This document shows positions 15,963-25,774 of a stretch of DNA of 64,000 bases, piece by piece. The notes beneath the pieces were generated by a model. It made no database searches. It was not told the origin of the DNA and saw only the letters and a list, made by a program, of their open reading frames with translations. The stretch's first letter is position 1. Each line of letters opens with the position of its first letter. Made by a program: the position numbers and the translations under genes. Source of the stretch: Burkholderiaceae bacterium (GTDB lineage: Bacteria; Pseudomonadota; Gammaproteobacteria; Burkholderiales; Burkholderiaceae_C); the NCBI GenBank assembly GCA_017992055.1, contig JAGOPK010000003.1, positions 372,001 to 436,000 of the forward strand. The letters are read 5' to 3'.

Positions 15963-18506
15963 ATGATCACCTCCGCCGCACAGACGCGCAGCAGCCGGCT
16001 GATGGTCTGGCTGTCGGCGCTGCTGCTGCTGCTGGTGGCCGCCGGTGCCGGCCTGCTGTGGCTGCAGAGCGAACGGGCCCAGCAGGCCCTGCAGCGCGAG
16101 GCGTTGCAACGGGCCGAGCAACGCGCCCAGCAGCTCGCCGATGTGGTTGCGGCCCAGGCCCAGGCGCTGCTGGGCAGCATCGACCTGGCCTTGCTGCAGC
16201 TGCGGCGCGATTGGCGCGGGTCGCCGGCCGAGTTCGACGGGCGCGCCCGCGACGCGATGGCCGCCCTGCCGGAGGGCTCGGTCAGCCATGTCACGGTGGC
16301 CGATGCACAGGGCCGGGTGGTCTACAACAGCCTCGGCTCGACCGAACTGGTCAGCGTTGCCGACCGCGCGCACTTCCGCGCCCACCTGCAGGGCGGTGAT
16401 CGGCTGGTGGTCGGCCAGACGCTGCAGTCGCGGCTGGCCCACAAGACCTGGACCTTCGTCATCAACCGTCCGCTGCTGCGCGACGGTCGCTTTGCCGGCA
16501 CGGTGAACATCGTGGTGCCGAATGCCTTCTTCGCGCAGCGCTTTGCCGCGCTGGCCCTGGGCGAGCGCGATACGGTGACCTTGCTGCATGCCGACGGTTC
16601 GTTCGTCGCCCGCAGCCGCGACCATGACCAGGCCATGGGCCGCCGGCTGCCGGCCGAGCGGCCGTTCCTGCGCGATGGCAGCGGCCCGGGCGGCCTGTAC
16701 CGTGTGCCAGGCGAGGTCGATGGCGTGGCGCGCATCTATGCCTGGAAGCGGCTGCCCGCCACCGGCCTGGTGCTGGCCGTGGGCCTGGCCGAGGCCGATG
16801 CGCTGGTACCGCTGGCCGCAGGTCGCGAGCGTGAGCGCCTGCTGTTCAGCGTGCTGCTGGCCGTGGTGCTGGCGGCCAGCGCGGCGGTGGCCGCCCTGCT
16901 GTGGCAGGGCAGCCGCCGCCAGCGTGCGCTGGAGCGCAACGAGCGCCGCTACCGGGCACTGATCGACACCTCGCCCGACGCCATCTTCCTGGTGCGCGAG
17001 GGACGCTTCGCCTACGTCAATCCGGCCACGCTGGCGCTGTTCGGCGCCGATGATGCCGGGCAGTTGGTGGGCATGCCGGTCAAGGACCGCATCCATCCCG
17101 ACCTGCACGACCAGGTCGATGCCCGCCGCGAGACGCTGCACCGCCAGCGGCAGAGCGTGCCGGCCCTGGAGGAGCGCTACCTGCGCCTGGACGGCAGCGA
17201 GGTCGAGGTCGAGGTCATGGCCGCGCCCTTCGTCGACGAGCAGGGCGTGGCCAGCCAGGTCATCGTGCGCGACATCACCGAACGCCGCCGCACCGCACGC
17301 GCCTTGCAGCAGCTGGCCGCCGACCTGGAACAGCGGGTGCAGGACCGCACCGCCGAGCTGGAACGGGCCCGCGACACGGCCGAACGCGCCAACCGTGCCA
17401 AGAGCGAGTTCCTGTCGCGCATGAGCCACGAGCTGCGCACGCCGCTGAATGCCATCCTCGGCTTCGGCCAGCTGCTGGAGATGCAGTTGCAGCAGCCCGG
17501 CCCGCGCAGCCAGGTGCGGCAGATCCTGGACGCCGGCCAGCACCTGCTGACGCTGATCAACGACGTGCTCGACCTGGCCCGCATCGAGGCCGGCCACATG
17601 GCCGTGAGCAGCGAGGTGGTGGGCCTGCAGCCGCTGGTGGCCGACTGCCTGGCCCTGCTGCGGCCACAGGCGCAGGCGCGCCGGCTGCTGCTGTCGGCAC
17701 CGGCTGCGGGCGATCCGCGCCAGGTGCTGGCCGACCGCACCCGGCTCAAGCAGGTGCTGCTGAACCTGCTGTCCAATGCCGTCAAGTACACGCCGCCGGG
17801 CGGCAGCGTGCTGGTGCGCATCGAGGACCGCCAGGACTGCTGGCGCCTGTGCGTGGACGACACCGGTCCCGGGCTGGACGAGCAGCAGCAGCAGCGGCTG
17901 TTCGTGCCCTTCGAGCGCCTGGGGGCGGCCACCACCGCGGTCGAGGGCACGGGCATCGGCCTGGCGATCTCGCGCCGCCTGGTGGAGCTGATGCACGGCC
18001 GCATCGGCGTGAACAGCGAGCGCGGCCGCGGCAGCAGCTTCTGGGTCGATCTGCCCAAGGCCGCCGATCTGGCGCCGCCCGAGGTGCTGGCGCTGCCGCC
18101 GGCGCTGCCCGGCGATGCAGGCGCCGTGGCCTCTGCCGTCCGGCGCGAGCTGCTCTACATCGAGGACAACCCGGTCAACCTGCTGCTGGTCCAGCATGTG
18201 CTGGCGCTGCGGCCGCAATGGCAGCTGCTGGCCGCCAGCACGCCATCGCAGGGCCTGGAACTGGCGCGAACCCGCCGGCCGCGGCTGGTGCTGCTGGACA
18301 TCCACCTGCCCGAGATGGACGGCTGGGCGGTGATGCGCGTGCTGCGCGAAGACCCGGCCACGCGCCACATCCCGGTGGTGGCGGTCAGCGCCCAGGCCAT
18401 GCCGTCGGACCTGGAGCGTGGCCGCGCCGCCGGCTTTGCCGACTATCTGACCAAGCCACTGGACCTGAAGCGCATGCTGGCGCTGCTGGACGCCCAGCCC
18501 GACTGA
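15963..18506 (+). CDS. Hybrid sensor histidine kinase/response regulator
   Basis: An 847-residue membrane kinase. TM1 is at about residues 13-33. A periplasmic Cache-like sensor spans roughly 40-285, with repeated aromatic and charged segments such as DRAHFRAHLQGGDRLVVGQT. TM2 is near 293-314. A PAS domain lies at about 325-440 (YRALIDTSPDAIFLVREGRF). A coiled coil follows, then the HisKA domain with His489 in MSHELRTPLNAIL. The HATPase domain has NLLSNAVKYTPPGG and GTGIGLAISRRLVELM. A C-terminal receiver domain carries Glu734/Asp735 and the phosphoacceptor Asp779 in LLDIHLPEMDGW. No separate response regulator is adjacent. The next genes encode a MacAB-type exporter, which it may control (inference). 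Confidence 0.92.
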   Translation: MITSAAQTRSSRLMVWLSALLLLLVAAGAGLLWLQSERAQQALQREALQRAEQRAQQLADVVAAQAQALLGSIDLALLQLRRDWRGSPAEFDGRARDAMAALPEGSVSHVTVADAQGRVVYNSLGSTELVSVADRAHFRAHLQGGDRLVVGQTLQSRLAHKTWTFVINRPLLRDGRFAGTVNIVVPNAFFAQRFAALALGERDTVTLLHADGSFVARSRDHDQAMGRRLPAERPFLRDGSGPGGLYRVPGEVDGVARIYAWKRLPATGLVLAVGLAEADALVPLAAGRERERLLFSVLLAVVLAASAAVAALLWQGSRRQRALERNERRYRALIDTSPDAIFLVREGRFAYVNPATLALFGADDAGQLVGMPVKDRIHPDLHDQVDARRETLHRQRQSVPALEERYLRLDGSEVEVEVMAAPFVDEQGVASQVIVRDITERRRTARALQQLAADLEQRVQDRTAELERARDTAERANRAKSEFLSRMSHELRTPLNAILGFGQLLEMQLQQPGPRSQVRQILDAGQHLLTLINDVLDLARIEAGHMAVSSEVVGLQPLVADCLALLRPQAQARRLLLSAPAAGDPRQVLADRTRLKQVLLNLLSNAVKYTPPGGSVLVRIEDRQDCWRLCVDDTGPGLDEQQQQRLFVPFERLGAATTAVEGTGIGLAISRRLVELMHGRIGVNSERGRGSSFWVDLPKAADLAPPEVLALPPALPGDAGAVASAVRRELLYIEDNPVNLLLVQHVLALRPQWQLLAASTPSQGLELARTRRPRLVLLDIHLPEMDGWAVMRVLREDPATRHIPVVAVSAQAMPSDLERGRAAGFADYLTKPLDLKRMLALLDAQPD

Positions 18507-18629
18507 CATCCTGCCCGCCGCCGACTGCGGCTGGTCCCTGCGATGCTGCAGTTCATCGCGAGACGCGACGCGGCAGCCCCGCGCAGACGCTACATTGCGC
18601 AGCCCGACGGAGCGGTGGCAGGGAGCGGC

Positions 18630-19835
18630 ATGGGGACAACACCACACAAGAGCGGCCGGTTGCGGCAGCGCTGGCAGCGCCACACCCGGCTGCGCTGGCT
18701 GCCGATTGGGCTGCTGCTGGCCGCGGCCTATGGCGGCTGGCACTGGCTGAAACCACCGCCGCCGCCGGCGCCGCCGCCCAACGCCAAGGTGGCCAGGGCC
18801 GACATCACCCAGCTGGTGCAGGCCGCCGGCGTGCTGCAGGCCAAGACGCGGGTGGATGTCGGGGCCCAGGTCAGCGGCCAGATCCAGACCCTGCATGTGC
18901 AGCTGGGCCAGCAGGTGAAGAAGGGCGAGCTGCTGGTCAGTCTGGACCCGGAGCTGGCACGCAACGACGTGGCCCGTGCCGAGGCCGCGCTGCTGCAGCA
19001 GCGCGCGCTGCTGGAGTCACGCCAGATCGACCTGGCCAGCGCCCGCCGCGAGGCCGACCGCCAGCGCCGCCTGCTGGCCGGCGATGCCACCGCGGCGCTG
19101 GAAGCCGAGCGCGCCGACAGCGAGCTGGCCAAGCTGGAGGCCGATGTGCGTGGCCAGAGCGCGGTGATGAGCCGTCTGCAGGCCGACCTGGCGCAGGCCC
19201 AGGTGCGGCTGGGCTACACCCGCATCACCGCACCGATGGACGGCACCGTGGTCAGCCTGCCGGTGCAGGTGGGCCAGACCGTGATCGCCGTGCAGATCAC
19301 GCCGGTGATGCTGACGCTGGCCGACCTGGACACCATCACCGTGCGCACCAAGGTGCCCGAGGCCGACATCCAGAGCATCCAGGTCGGCCAGCTGGCGCGC
19401 TTTGCCACGCTGTCCGGCGAGGGCCGGCGCTACGAGGGCCGGCTGCGCGTGATCCAGCCCATTCCCGAGCGGGTCGGCAACGCCGTCTTCTACAACGTGC
19501 TGTTCGAGGTCGACAACCGGGCCCGCCAGCTGTACTCGGACATGACCGTGCAGGTCGACGTGGCCACCGGCAGCGCCAGCCAGGTGCTGGCCATGCCCAT
19601 GGTGGCGCTGGGCGAGCGCGACAAGGACGGGCGCTACCGCGTCACCGTGCTGGACGCCGGCGGCAAGCAGAGTGCGCGCCAGGTGCGCGCCGGCCTGCAG
19701 GACGGCAGCCGGGTGCAGATCCTGGAGGGGCTGAAGGAAGGCGAGTCTGTGCTGCTGGCCCCGCCCTCGGCGGCCGATGCCGCCGCGGCCGCGGCCTCGG
19801 CCGCCTCTGCCGCCTCTGCCGGCGGCAGCCGCTGA
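18630..19835 (+). CDS. macA: MacA-like periplasmic adaptor (membrane fusion) protein
   Basis: A 401-residue HlyD/MacA-family adaptor that links an inner-membrane ABC exporter to an outer-membrane channel. A single N-terminal membrane anchor covers about residues 22-40 (WLPIGLLLAAAYGGWHWL). It is followed by the lipoyl half-motif (VDVGAQVSGQIQTLHVQLGQ), a helical hairpin (about 95-165) and the second lipoyl/beta-barrel part (YTRITAPMDGTVVSL). GGGAG precedes the ATG at 18630. The C-terminus is an alanine/serine-rich low-complexity tail encoded by repeated gcc/tct codons. Its stop overlaps the macB start by one base (TGATG), implying translational coupling. The symbol rests on family resemblance and gene order. 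Confidence 0.88.
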   Translation: MGTTPHKSGRLRQRWQRHTRLRWLPIGLLLAAAYGGWHWLKPPPPPAPPPNAKVARADITQLVQAAGVLQAKTRVDVGAQVSGQIQTLHVQLGQQVKKGELLVSLDPELARNDVARAEAALLQQRALLESRQIDLASARREADRQRRLLAGDATAALEAERADSELAKLEADVRGQSAVMSRLQADLAQAQVRLGYTRITAPMDGTVVSLPVQVGQTVIAVQITPVMLTLADLDTITVRTKVPEADIQSIQVGQLARFATLSGEGRRYEGRLRVIQPIPERVGNAVFYNVLFEVDNRARQLYSDMTVQVDVATGSASQVLAMPMVALGERDKDGRYRVTVLDAGGKQSARQVRAGLQDGSRVQILEGLKEGESVLLAPPSAADAAAAAASAASAASAGGSR

Positions 19836-21832
19836 TGGCGCTGATCGAGCTGCGCGGCGTCTCGCGCCGCTACACGCTGGGCGAGATCGAGGTGCGCGCC
19901 CTCGATGGCATCAGCCTGGCCATCGAGGCTGGCGAGTTCGTGGCCATCATGGGCCAGTCGGGCTCGGGCAAGAGCACGCTGATGAATGTGCTGGGCTGTC
20001 TGGACAGCCCCACCGAAGGTCAGTTCCTGATCGACGGCCAGGACGCAGGCCAGCTCGGCCCGGATGCGCTGGCCGCGCTGCGCCGCGAGCGCTTCGGCTT
20101 CATCTTCCAGCGCTACCACCTGCTGCCGCACCTGGATGCACGCGGCAATGCGGCGCTGCCGGCGGTGTATGCCGGCATCTCCCATGGCCAGCGCAGCGCA
20201 CGCGCCCAGGCCCTGCTGCAGCGCCTGGGACTGGGAGAGCGCCTGCACCACCGGCCCAACGAGCTGTCGGGCGGCCAGCAGCAGCGGGTGTCGATCGCCC
20301 GGGCGCTGATGAACGGCGGCCAGATCATCCTCGCCGACGAGCCCACCGGCGCGCTGGATTCGGCCAGCGGTGCCGAGATGCTGGGTCTGCTCAAGGAGCT
20401 TCACGCGGCCGGCCACACCATCATCCTGGTGACCCACGATCCTGGCGTGGCCGCCCATGCCCGGCGCGTGATCGAGCTGCGCGACGGCCATGTGGTCAGG
20501 GACGACGGCACGCCCGCCCAGGCCGCGGCACCGGCACCCCGGCCGGCGGCCGGCGAGGCGCCGCCGCCGGCCGCCACCGGCGGCTGGCTGCACCGTCTGC
20601 AGGTGCAGTGGCGCGAGGCCCTGGCCACGGCCTGGCTGTCGCTGCAAGGCAACCGGCTGCGCAGCTTTCTGTCGATGCTGGGCATCAGCATCGGCATCGC
20701 CTCGGTGGTCAGCATCGTCGCGCTGACCAGCGCGGCGCGCAGCACCTTCGAGGGCGAGTTCATGAGCGTGATGAGCGGCAAGATCTGGATCTGGCGCGGC
20801 AACAACGACCTGCCGCCCGGCGCCGAGGCGCCATCGTTCCGGCTCACCGAGCTGGATGCGCTGCGTGGACTGCCAGGCGTGTCCGGGGTGCAGGGTGAGC
20901 GGCAGCAGCAGATGCTGCTGCGCCAGCGCGCGCGCGACGCCAGCCTGCAGGTCCGCGGCGCCGACCGCGGCACCCTGATCGAGCGCAAGCTCAAGCTCGA
21001 CCAGGGCCGCTTCTTCAGCGCCTACGAGCTGGACCAGGGCGCGCAGGTGCTGGTGCTCGACGAGCAGTCGAGGAAGGCCTTGTTCAAGGACAGCGAATCG
21101 CCGCTGGGCAAGACCGTGCTGCTCAGCGGCCTGGGCGGCGGCGCGCCGGGCGAGGCGGTGAATGCGCCGCTGCCCTTTGTCGTCATCGGCACCGTCAAGG
21201 CCGACTCGCAGCTGGGCTTCAACTTCGGCAACGGCAACGCCTATGTGCCCGAGCGCACCTACATCCACAAGATCGACTCGCGGCCCAGCGTCGATGCCTT
21301 CAGCGTGCAGATGGACTTCAGCCTGCCGCCCGACGAGGTGCTGCGCCACCTCAAGCACCGGCTGCGCGCGCTGCGCGGTCTGGAGAACTTCTCCAGCTGG
21401 AGCGGCGACTCCGAGTTCCGCAAGATGCAGAGCTTCACCGCCGGCTTTGCCGCGCTGTTTGCCGGGGTCGGCGCGATTGCGCTGCTGGTCGGCGGCGTGG
21501 GCGTGATGAACATCATGCTGGTGTCGGTGAGCGAGCGCACGCGCGAGATCGGCATCCGCATGGCCGTGGGCGCACGCCAGGCCGATGTGCGGCTGCAATT
21601 CCTGATCGAGGCGGTGCTGCTGTGCTGCCTGGGCGGCCTGGTCGGCGTGGCCTTCAGCTGGGCCGGCGCGCAGGTGCTCAACGCCGCGCAGGACACGCTG
21701 CAGGTGCGCATCAGCTGGGCCGCGCTGGGCGTGGCCTTCGCCGTGTCCAGCGGCGTGGGCCTGGTCTTCGGCACCGTGCCGGCGCGGCGGGCTGCAGCCA
21801 TGAGCCCGGTGGACGCACTGGCCCGCGAATGA
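19835..21832 (+). CDS. macB: MacB-like ABC exporter (ATPase-permease fusion)
   Basis: A 665-residue protein. The N-terminal ATPase has Walker A GQSGSGKST at residues 40-48, signature LSGGQQQRVSIARAL, Walker B IILADEPTGALDS and a switch His in VTHD. A linker leads to four predicted membrane helices: near 275-297 (SMLGISIGIASVVSIVAL), near 535-560 (ALFAGVGAIALLVGGVGVMN), near 590-606 and near 633-650. A large periplasmic domain lies between the first and second. This is the MacB topology. The complex would use ATP to drive export of macrolides, lipopeptides or other products from the periplasm through the partner channel. The substrate is not predictable here. Confidence 0.92.
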   Translation: MALIELRGVSRRYTLGEIEVRALDGISLAIEAGEFVAIMGQSGSGKSTLMNVLGCLDSPTEGQFLIDGQDAGQLGPDALAALRRERFGFIFQRYHLLPHLDARGNAALPAVYAGISHGQRSARAQALLQRLGLGERLHHRPNELSGGQQQRVSIARALMNGGQIILADEPTGALDSASGAEMLGLLKELHAAGHTIILVTHDPGVAAHARRVIELRDGHVVRDDGTPAQAAAPAPRPAAGEAPPPAATGGWLHRLQVQWREALATAWLSLQGNRLRSFLSMLGISIGIASVVSIVALTSAARSTFEGEFMSVMSGKIWIWRGNNDLPPGAEAPSFRLTELDALRGLPGVSGVQGERQQQMLLRQRARDASLQVRGADRGTLIERKLKLDQGRFFSAYELDQGAQVLVLDEQSRKALFKDSESPLGKTVLLSGLGGGAPGEAVNAPLPFVVIGTVKADSQLGFNFGNGNAYVPERTYIHKIDSRPSVDAFSVQMDFSLPPDEVLRHLKHRLRALRGLENFSSWSGDSEFRKMQSFTAGFAALFAGVGAIALLVGGVGVMNIMLVSVSERTREIGIRMAVGARQADVRLQFLIEAVLLCCLGGLVGVAFSWAGAQVLNAAQDTLQVRISWAALGVAFAVSSGVGLVFGTVPARRAAAMSPVDALARE

Positions 21833-21845
21833 GGCAGACACGAGC

Positions 21846-23225
21846 ATGCTGGTGATGAGCCCCTCCCGTCCCCTGCGCCAGGTGCTGGCGCCGATGCTGG
21901 GCGCAAGCCTGCTGCTGGGCGGCTGCGCCGTGCCCGGCCCGCCGCGGCCGCCGCCGGACCCGGTGCCCACGCACTGGCAGGCCGAGCCCGACAGCGGCCC
22001 GCAGGCCGACTGGGCCTTGCTCGCCGATGCCGAGCTGGCGGCCCTGCTGCAGCGCGCCGAAGAGGTCAACCGCGACCTGGTTCAGGCCGCGCTGCGCCTG
22101 CAGCAGGCAGGCACCCAGGCCGGCCTGGGCGAGCTGCGGCTGACGCCCTCGGCCAGTGGCAGCGCCAGCCTGAGCCGGCCGCTGGACCCGCCCGGCGCCC
22201 TGCCGGCACGCAGCAGTCGCAGCCACGGCGCCAGCCTGGGCCTGGGCTATGAGGCCGACCTGTGGGGCCGGCTGGCGGCCTTGCGCACCGCCGACGCGGC
22301 CCAGCTGCAGGCGGCACGCGCCGACCTGCACGCCGCGCGGCTGCTGTTGCGCCAGCGCGTGGCCGAAAGCTACTGGCAGCTGGCCTCGGCCCGGGTGCAG
22401 GCCGAGCTGGCCGGGCAACAGCAGGCCCTGAACCGCGAGCTGCTGGCGGCCACCCGGCTGCGCGTGCGCGAGGGCAAGCTGCTGCCGATCGAGATCGACC
22501 GCGCTGCGGCCACGCTGCAGCAGGCCGAGCTGCGCATCGCCGACCTGCAGGCCGACATGGTGCAGCAGCGGCTGCAGCTGGCGCTGTTGCTGGACCTGCC
22601 GCCGCCCGGCCCGGCGCTGCCGCGGGCGCGGCTGCCGGGCGAGCTGCCACCCCGCTGGCGCGTCGGCGCCGATCCGGCCGCGGTGCTCGAGCGCCGGCCC
22701 GATGTGCAGCGCGCCCGCGCCCAGGTGGACGCGGCCCTGGCCCGTGCCCAGGCCACCGCAGCCCAGCGCTATCCGGCGCTGAGCTTCAGCGCCAGCCTGG
22801 GCAGCGGCGGCGAAACGCCTGCCGACTGGCTGGCCAATCCGGTGGCCGCGCTGGCCGGCAACCTGGTGGTGCCGTTGATCGACTGGCGCCGGCTGGATCT
22901 GCAGCGCGACGCCGCCCGCAGCGAACTGGAGCTGGCTGCACTGGCCCTGCGCGACACCCTGGCCCGGGCGCTGGTGGAGATCGAGACCGTGCTGATCGAG
23001 GGCCAGAGGCTGCAGCAGCAGCTCGATGCCAATGCCACGCGGCTGCACGAAGCCCGGGCCGCCGAGCGCCTGGCCGCGCTGCGGCTCGAAGTGGGCGCCA
23101 TCGCCCGTGCCGACCACCTGCAGGCGGTCAACGCACGACTGGAAGCCGAGCAGGGGCGGCTGCAGCTGCAGCTGCGCGCCTGGCTCAACCGCGGGCTGCT
23201 GGCCAGGGCGCTGGCCCTGGGTTGA
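21846..23225 (+). CDS. Outer-membrane efflux lipoprotein (NodT/OprM type)
   Basis: A 459-residue TolC-superfamily channel. The lipoprotein signal ends in LLLGGCAVP, with the lipidated Cys near residue 27. Two long helical repeats typical of outer-membrane factors follow, with characteristic segments such as LGLGYEADLWGRL and ERRPDVQRARAQVDAALARAQA. An in-frame ATG at 21855 is a possible alternative start. It follows macB by 13 bases and completes a three-gene export system: adaptor, ATPase-permease, channel. The arrangement macA-macB-nodT is common in Burkholderiales. Confidence 0.9.
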   Translation: MLVMSPSRPLRQVLAPMLGASLLLGGCAVPGPPRPPPDPVPTHWQAEPDSGPQADWALLADAELAALLQRAEEVNRDLVQAALRLQQAGTQAGLGELRLTPSASGSASLSRPLDPPGALPARSSRSHGASLGLGYEADLWGRLAALRTADAAQLQAARADLHAARLLLRQRVAESYWQLASARVQAELAGQQQALNRELLAATRLRVREGKLLPIEIDRAAATLQQAELRIADLQADMVQQRLQLALLLDLPPPGPALPRARLPGELPPRWRVGADPAAVLERRPDVQRARAQVDAALARAQATAAQRYPALSFSASLGSGGETPADWLANPVAALAGNLVVPLIDWRRLDLQRDAARSELELAALALRDTLARALVEIETVLIEGQRLQQQLDANATRLHEARAAERLAALRLEVGAIARADHLQAVNARLEAEQGRLQLQLRAWLNRGLLARALALG

Positions 23226-23295
23226 CGGAACAAGGGATGACCGGGCCGTGCGGCGGCCGACACAATGCGATCCTCGGACCGCGGGGGATCCCATC

Positions 23296-24408
23296 ATGCG
23301 TCTGGCCGTCTACAACGTGGAGAACCTGTTCGACCGGCCGAAGGCCATGAACCTCGGGACCTGGAGCGAGGGCAAGGCCATCCTCCAGGACTTTGCGGCG
23401 CTGAGCGAGCTGCTCGGCGAGCTGCACTACAGCGCGGCGCGCAAGAAGCGCATGGCCGAGTTGATGGTCCGCCTCGGGCTGGACAGGCGCGATGACGCGC
23501 CGTTCGTCATCCTGCGACGCAACCGCGGCCAGTTGCTGCGACGCCCGAAGATCGGCGGCATCGAGATCATCGCCGAGGGTCGCGCCGACTGGGCCGGATC
23601 GCTGGAGCTGCGGGACGCGCCGGTCGACGAAGTCGCGATGCGCCACACCGCGCGCGTGATCCACGACCTGAAGGCCGACGTGCTGGCGGTGGTCGAGGTC
23701 GAGAGCCGGCCGGTCCTGCAGCAGTTCAACCAGCAGCTGCTCAAGGCCGTCGGCGGGCGAGCGTTCCGGCACGTCATGGTCGTCGACGGCAACGACAGCC
23801 GCGGCATCGACGTCGGGCTGATGACCAGCAAGGACCACCCGATCGGCCTGATGCGCAGCCACGTCGACGACCGCGACGGCCAGGGCCAGTCCATCTTTTC
23901 GCGCGACTGCCCGGAGTACGCCGTCCGGTTGCCGAGCGGCGGCACGCTCTGGGTGCTCGTCAACCACCTGAAGAGCAAGGGCTATGGCAGCAAGCCCGCC
24001 TCGGACCGCAAGCGCAAGGCCCAGGCCATGCGCATCAAGGCCATCTACGAAGCCAGGGTGGCGGCCGGGGACGGACTGGTCGCCATCGCCGGCGACCTCA
24101 ACGACACGCCCGGCAGCGATCCGCTGGCCCCGCTGCTGCAGCACACCGACCTGAAGGACGTGTTCGGGCATCCGGCCTTCGACAACGGCGGCCACCCCGG
24201 CACTTACGGCCCGTGCAAGGCCGGCGACAAGATCGACTACATCCTGCTGTCACCGCAGCTCTACCAGCGCGTGCAGGCAGGTGGGGTGATGCGCCAGGGC
24301 ATGTGGCCTGGCGTCCAACCCAGGCGCTGGGCGACCTACGAGGAGCTGGACGATCCCAAGAACGCCGCGTCCGACCACGCCGCGCTGTGGGTCGACCTCG
24401 ACCTCTGA
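23296..24408 (+). CDS. Endonuclease/exonuclease/phosphatase family protein
   Basis: A 370-residue protein without a signal peptide. The fold's catalytic motifs are in order: YNVENLF (residues 6-12), VVEVES with the metal-binding Glu, VNHLKSKG, AGDLNDTPGSD and ASDHAALWVDL with the terminal catalytic His. These bind a divalent metal and cleave phosphodiesters or phosphomonoesters. The substrate class (DNA, lipid or nucleotide) cannot be assigned. Valine codons are mainly GTC rather than the GTG that dominates in neighbours, which may reflect separate acquisition. No partner gene is evident, and it converges with the 3-hydroxyacyl-CoA dehydrogenase gene 19 bases away. Confidence 0.88.
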   Translation: MRLAVYNVENLFDRPKAMNLGTWSEGKAILQDFAALSELLGELHYSAARKKRMAELMVRLGLDRRDDAPFVILRRNRGQLLRRPKIGGIEIIAEGRADWAGSLELRDAPVDEVAMRHTARVIHDLKADVLAVVEVESRPVLQQFNQQLLKAVGGRAFRHVMVVDGNDSRGIDVGLMTSKDHPIGLMRSHVDDRDGQGQSIFSRDCPEYAVRLPSGGTLWVLVNHLKSKGYGSKPASDRKRKAQAMRIKAIYEARVAAGDGLVAIAGDLNDTPGSDPLAPLLQHTDLKDVFGHPAFDNGGHPGTYGPCKAGDKIDYILLSPQLYQRVQAGGVMRQGMWPGVQPRRWATYEELDDPKNAASDHAALWVDLDL

Positions 24409-24427
24409 ACGGCCCGCGTCCCGGGCT

Positions 24428-25774
24428 TCACGGGCGACGAAGATCGGGACGCCAGTCGGCGAAGCCCAGGCCCTGGCCAGCCAGCTGCAGCAGCAGCGGC
24501 GCCGGTTCCCACCAGTCGCCCAGCTCGGCATGCAGGGCCTGCACGCGTGCGGCAATGTGCCTCAGGCCGATGCGGTCGGCCATGTGCATCGGCCCACCCT
24601 GGGCCGCCGGGAAGCCGTAGCCGGTGAGGTAGACCAAATCGATGTCGCCCGGCCGCAGCGCAATGCCCAGTTGCAGCAGGCGCGCGCCTTCGTTGACCAT
24701 GCCATACAGGCAGCGCTCCAGGATCTCCTCGTCGGAGATGTCGCGGCGCCGGATGCCCCGCTGCTGCGCATAGTCGACGATGAAGGCCTCCAGTTCCGGG
24801 TCACGGTGGGGCTTGCGATCACCGGCCTCGTAGCGGTACCAGCCGCGCCCGCTCTTCTGACCCAGGCGCCCGGCATCGACCAGGGCCATGATCAGATCGT
24901 TCCAGCGCCGCTTTGGATCGCGGGTGGCCATCTGCGCCTTGCGCGTGGGATGGCCGACGTCGTTGCCGGCCATGTCGTGCACGGCGAAGATGCCCATGGC
25001 ATAGCCGAAGCGCGTCAGCGCCGCATCCACCTGGTGCGGCAGCGCGCCGTCCTCGACCAGGAAATGCGCCTCGCGGTTGTATTGGCGGAACAGCGCATTG
25101 CCGATGAAGCCCGGATAGACCCGGGCCAGCACCGCCACCTTGCCCAGGCGCGGGCCCAGGGCCATCAGCGTGGCGATCACCTCGTCGGCCGTGACCTCGG
25201 TGCGCACCACCTCCAGCAGCCGCATCACCTGGGCCGGGCTGAAGAAATGCGCACCCACCACATCCTGCGGCCGGCGGGTGACGGCGGCGATGGCCGCGAT
25301 GTCCAGGCCCGAGGTGTTGGTGGCCAGGATGGCGCCGGGTCGCGCCACCGCGTCCAGCTCACGGAACAGGCGCTGCTTGAGCGCCAGGTCCTCGAACACC
25401 GCCTCGATGAACAGGTCGGCGTCGGCGGCATCGGCCAGCGCCAGCGTGCCACGGATCAAGGCCAGGCGCTGGGCCATCTCGGCCTCGCCCAGCCGGCCTC
25501 GCTGCACGCTCTGGCGGTAGTTGTCGCGGATGCGTGCCAGGCCGCGCTCCAGGCCGGCGGCGTCGGCATCGATCAGCCACACCGGCAGACCGGCATTGGC
25601 AAAGGCCATGGCAATGCCGCCGCCCATGGTGCCGGCACCGATCACCGCCGCGCAGCGCACCGGCCGCTGCGGCGTGTCGGCCGGCAGACCGGTGCGGGAG
25701 GCCTCGGCCGTGGCCCGCGCCACATGCTCGGCCGAAGCCGCACGATCGGCATCGCTCAGGTCGAACACCGACAT
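24428..25774 (-). CDS. 3-hydroxyacyl-CoA dehydrogenase (NAD-dependent)
   Basis: A 448-residue enzyme. The NAD-binding Rossmann motif AAVIGAGTMGGGIAMAFANA lies near residues 43-62. The catalytic His is in VVGAHFFSPAQVM, with the conserved GFIGNAL downstream. Two C-terminal dehydrogenase domains follow; the second contains RCLYGMVNEGARLL and YGFPAAQGGPM. The architecture is that of FadB without its hydratase half. It would oxidise 3-hydroxyacyl-CoA to 3-ketoacyl-CoA. Its ATG overlaps the upstream crotonase stop (TGATG), and GGAGG lies seven bases before it. It is the last gene of the leftward arm of the catabolic cluster. Confidence 0.92.
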   Translation of the reverse strand: MSVFDLSDADRAASAEHVARATAEASRTGLPADTPQRPVRCAAVIGAGTMGGGIAMAFANAGLPVWLIDADAAGLERGLARIRDNYRQSVQRGRLGEAEMAQRLALIRGTLALADAADADLFIEAVFEDLALKQRLFRELDAVARPGAILATNTSGLDIAAIAAVTRRPQDVVGAHFFSPAQVMRLLEVVRTEVTADEVIATLMALGPRLGKVAVLARVYPGFIGNALFRQYNREAHFLVEDGALPHQVDAALTRFGYAMGIFAVHDMAGNDVGHPTRKAQMATRDPKRRWNDLIMALVDAGRLGQKSGRGWYRYEAGDRKPHRDPELEAFIVDYAQQRGIRRRDISDEEILERCLYGMVNEGARLLQLGIALRPGDIDLVYLTGYGFPAAQGGPMHMADRIGLRHIAARVQALHAELGDWWEPAPLLLQLAGQGLGFADWRPDLRRP

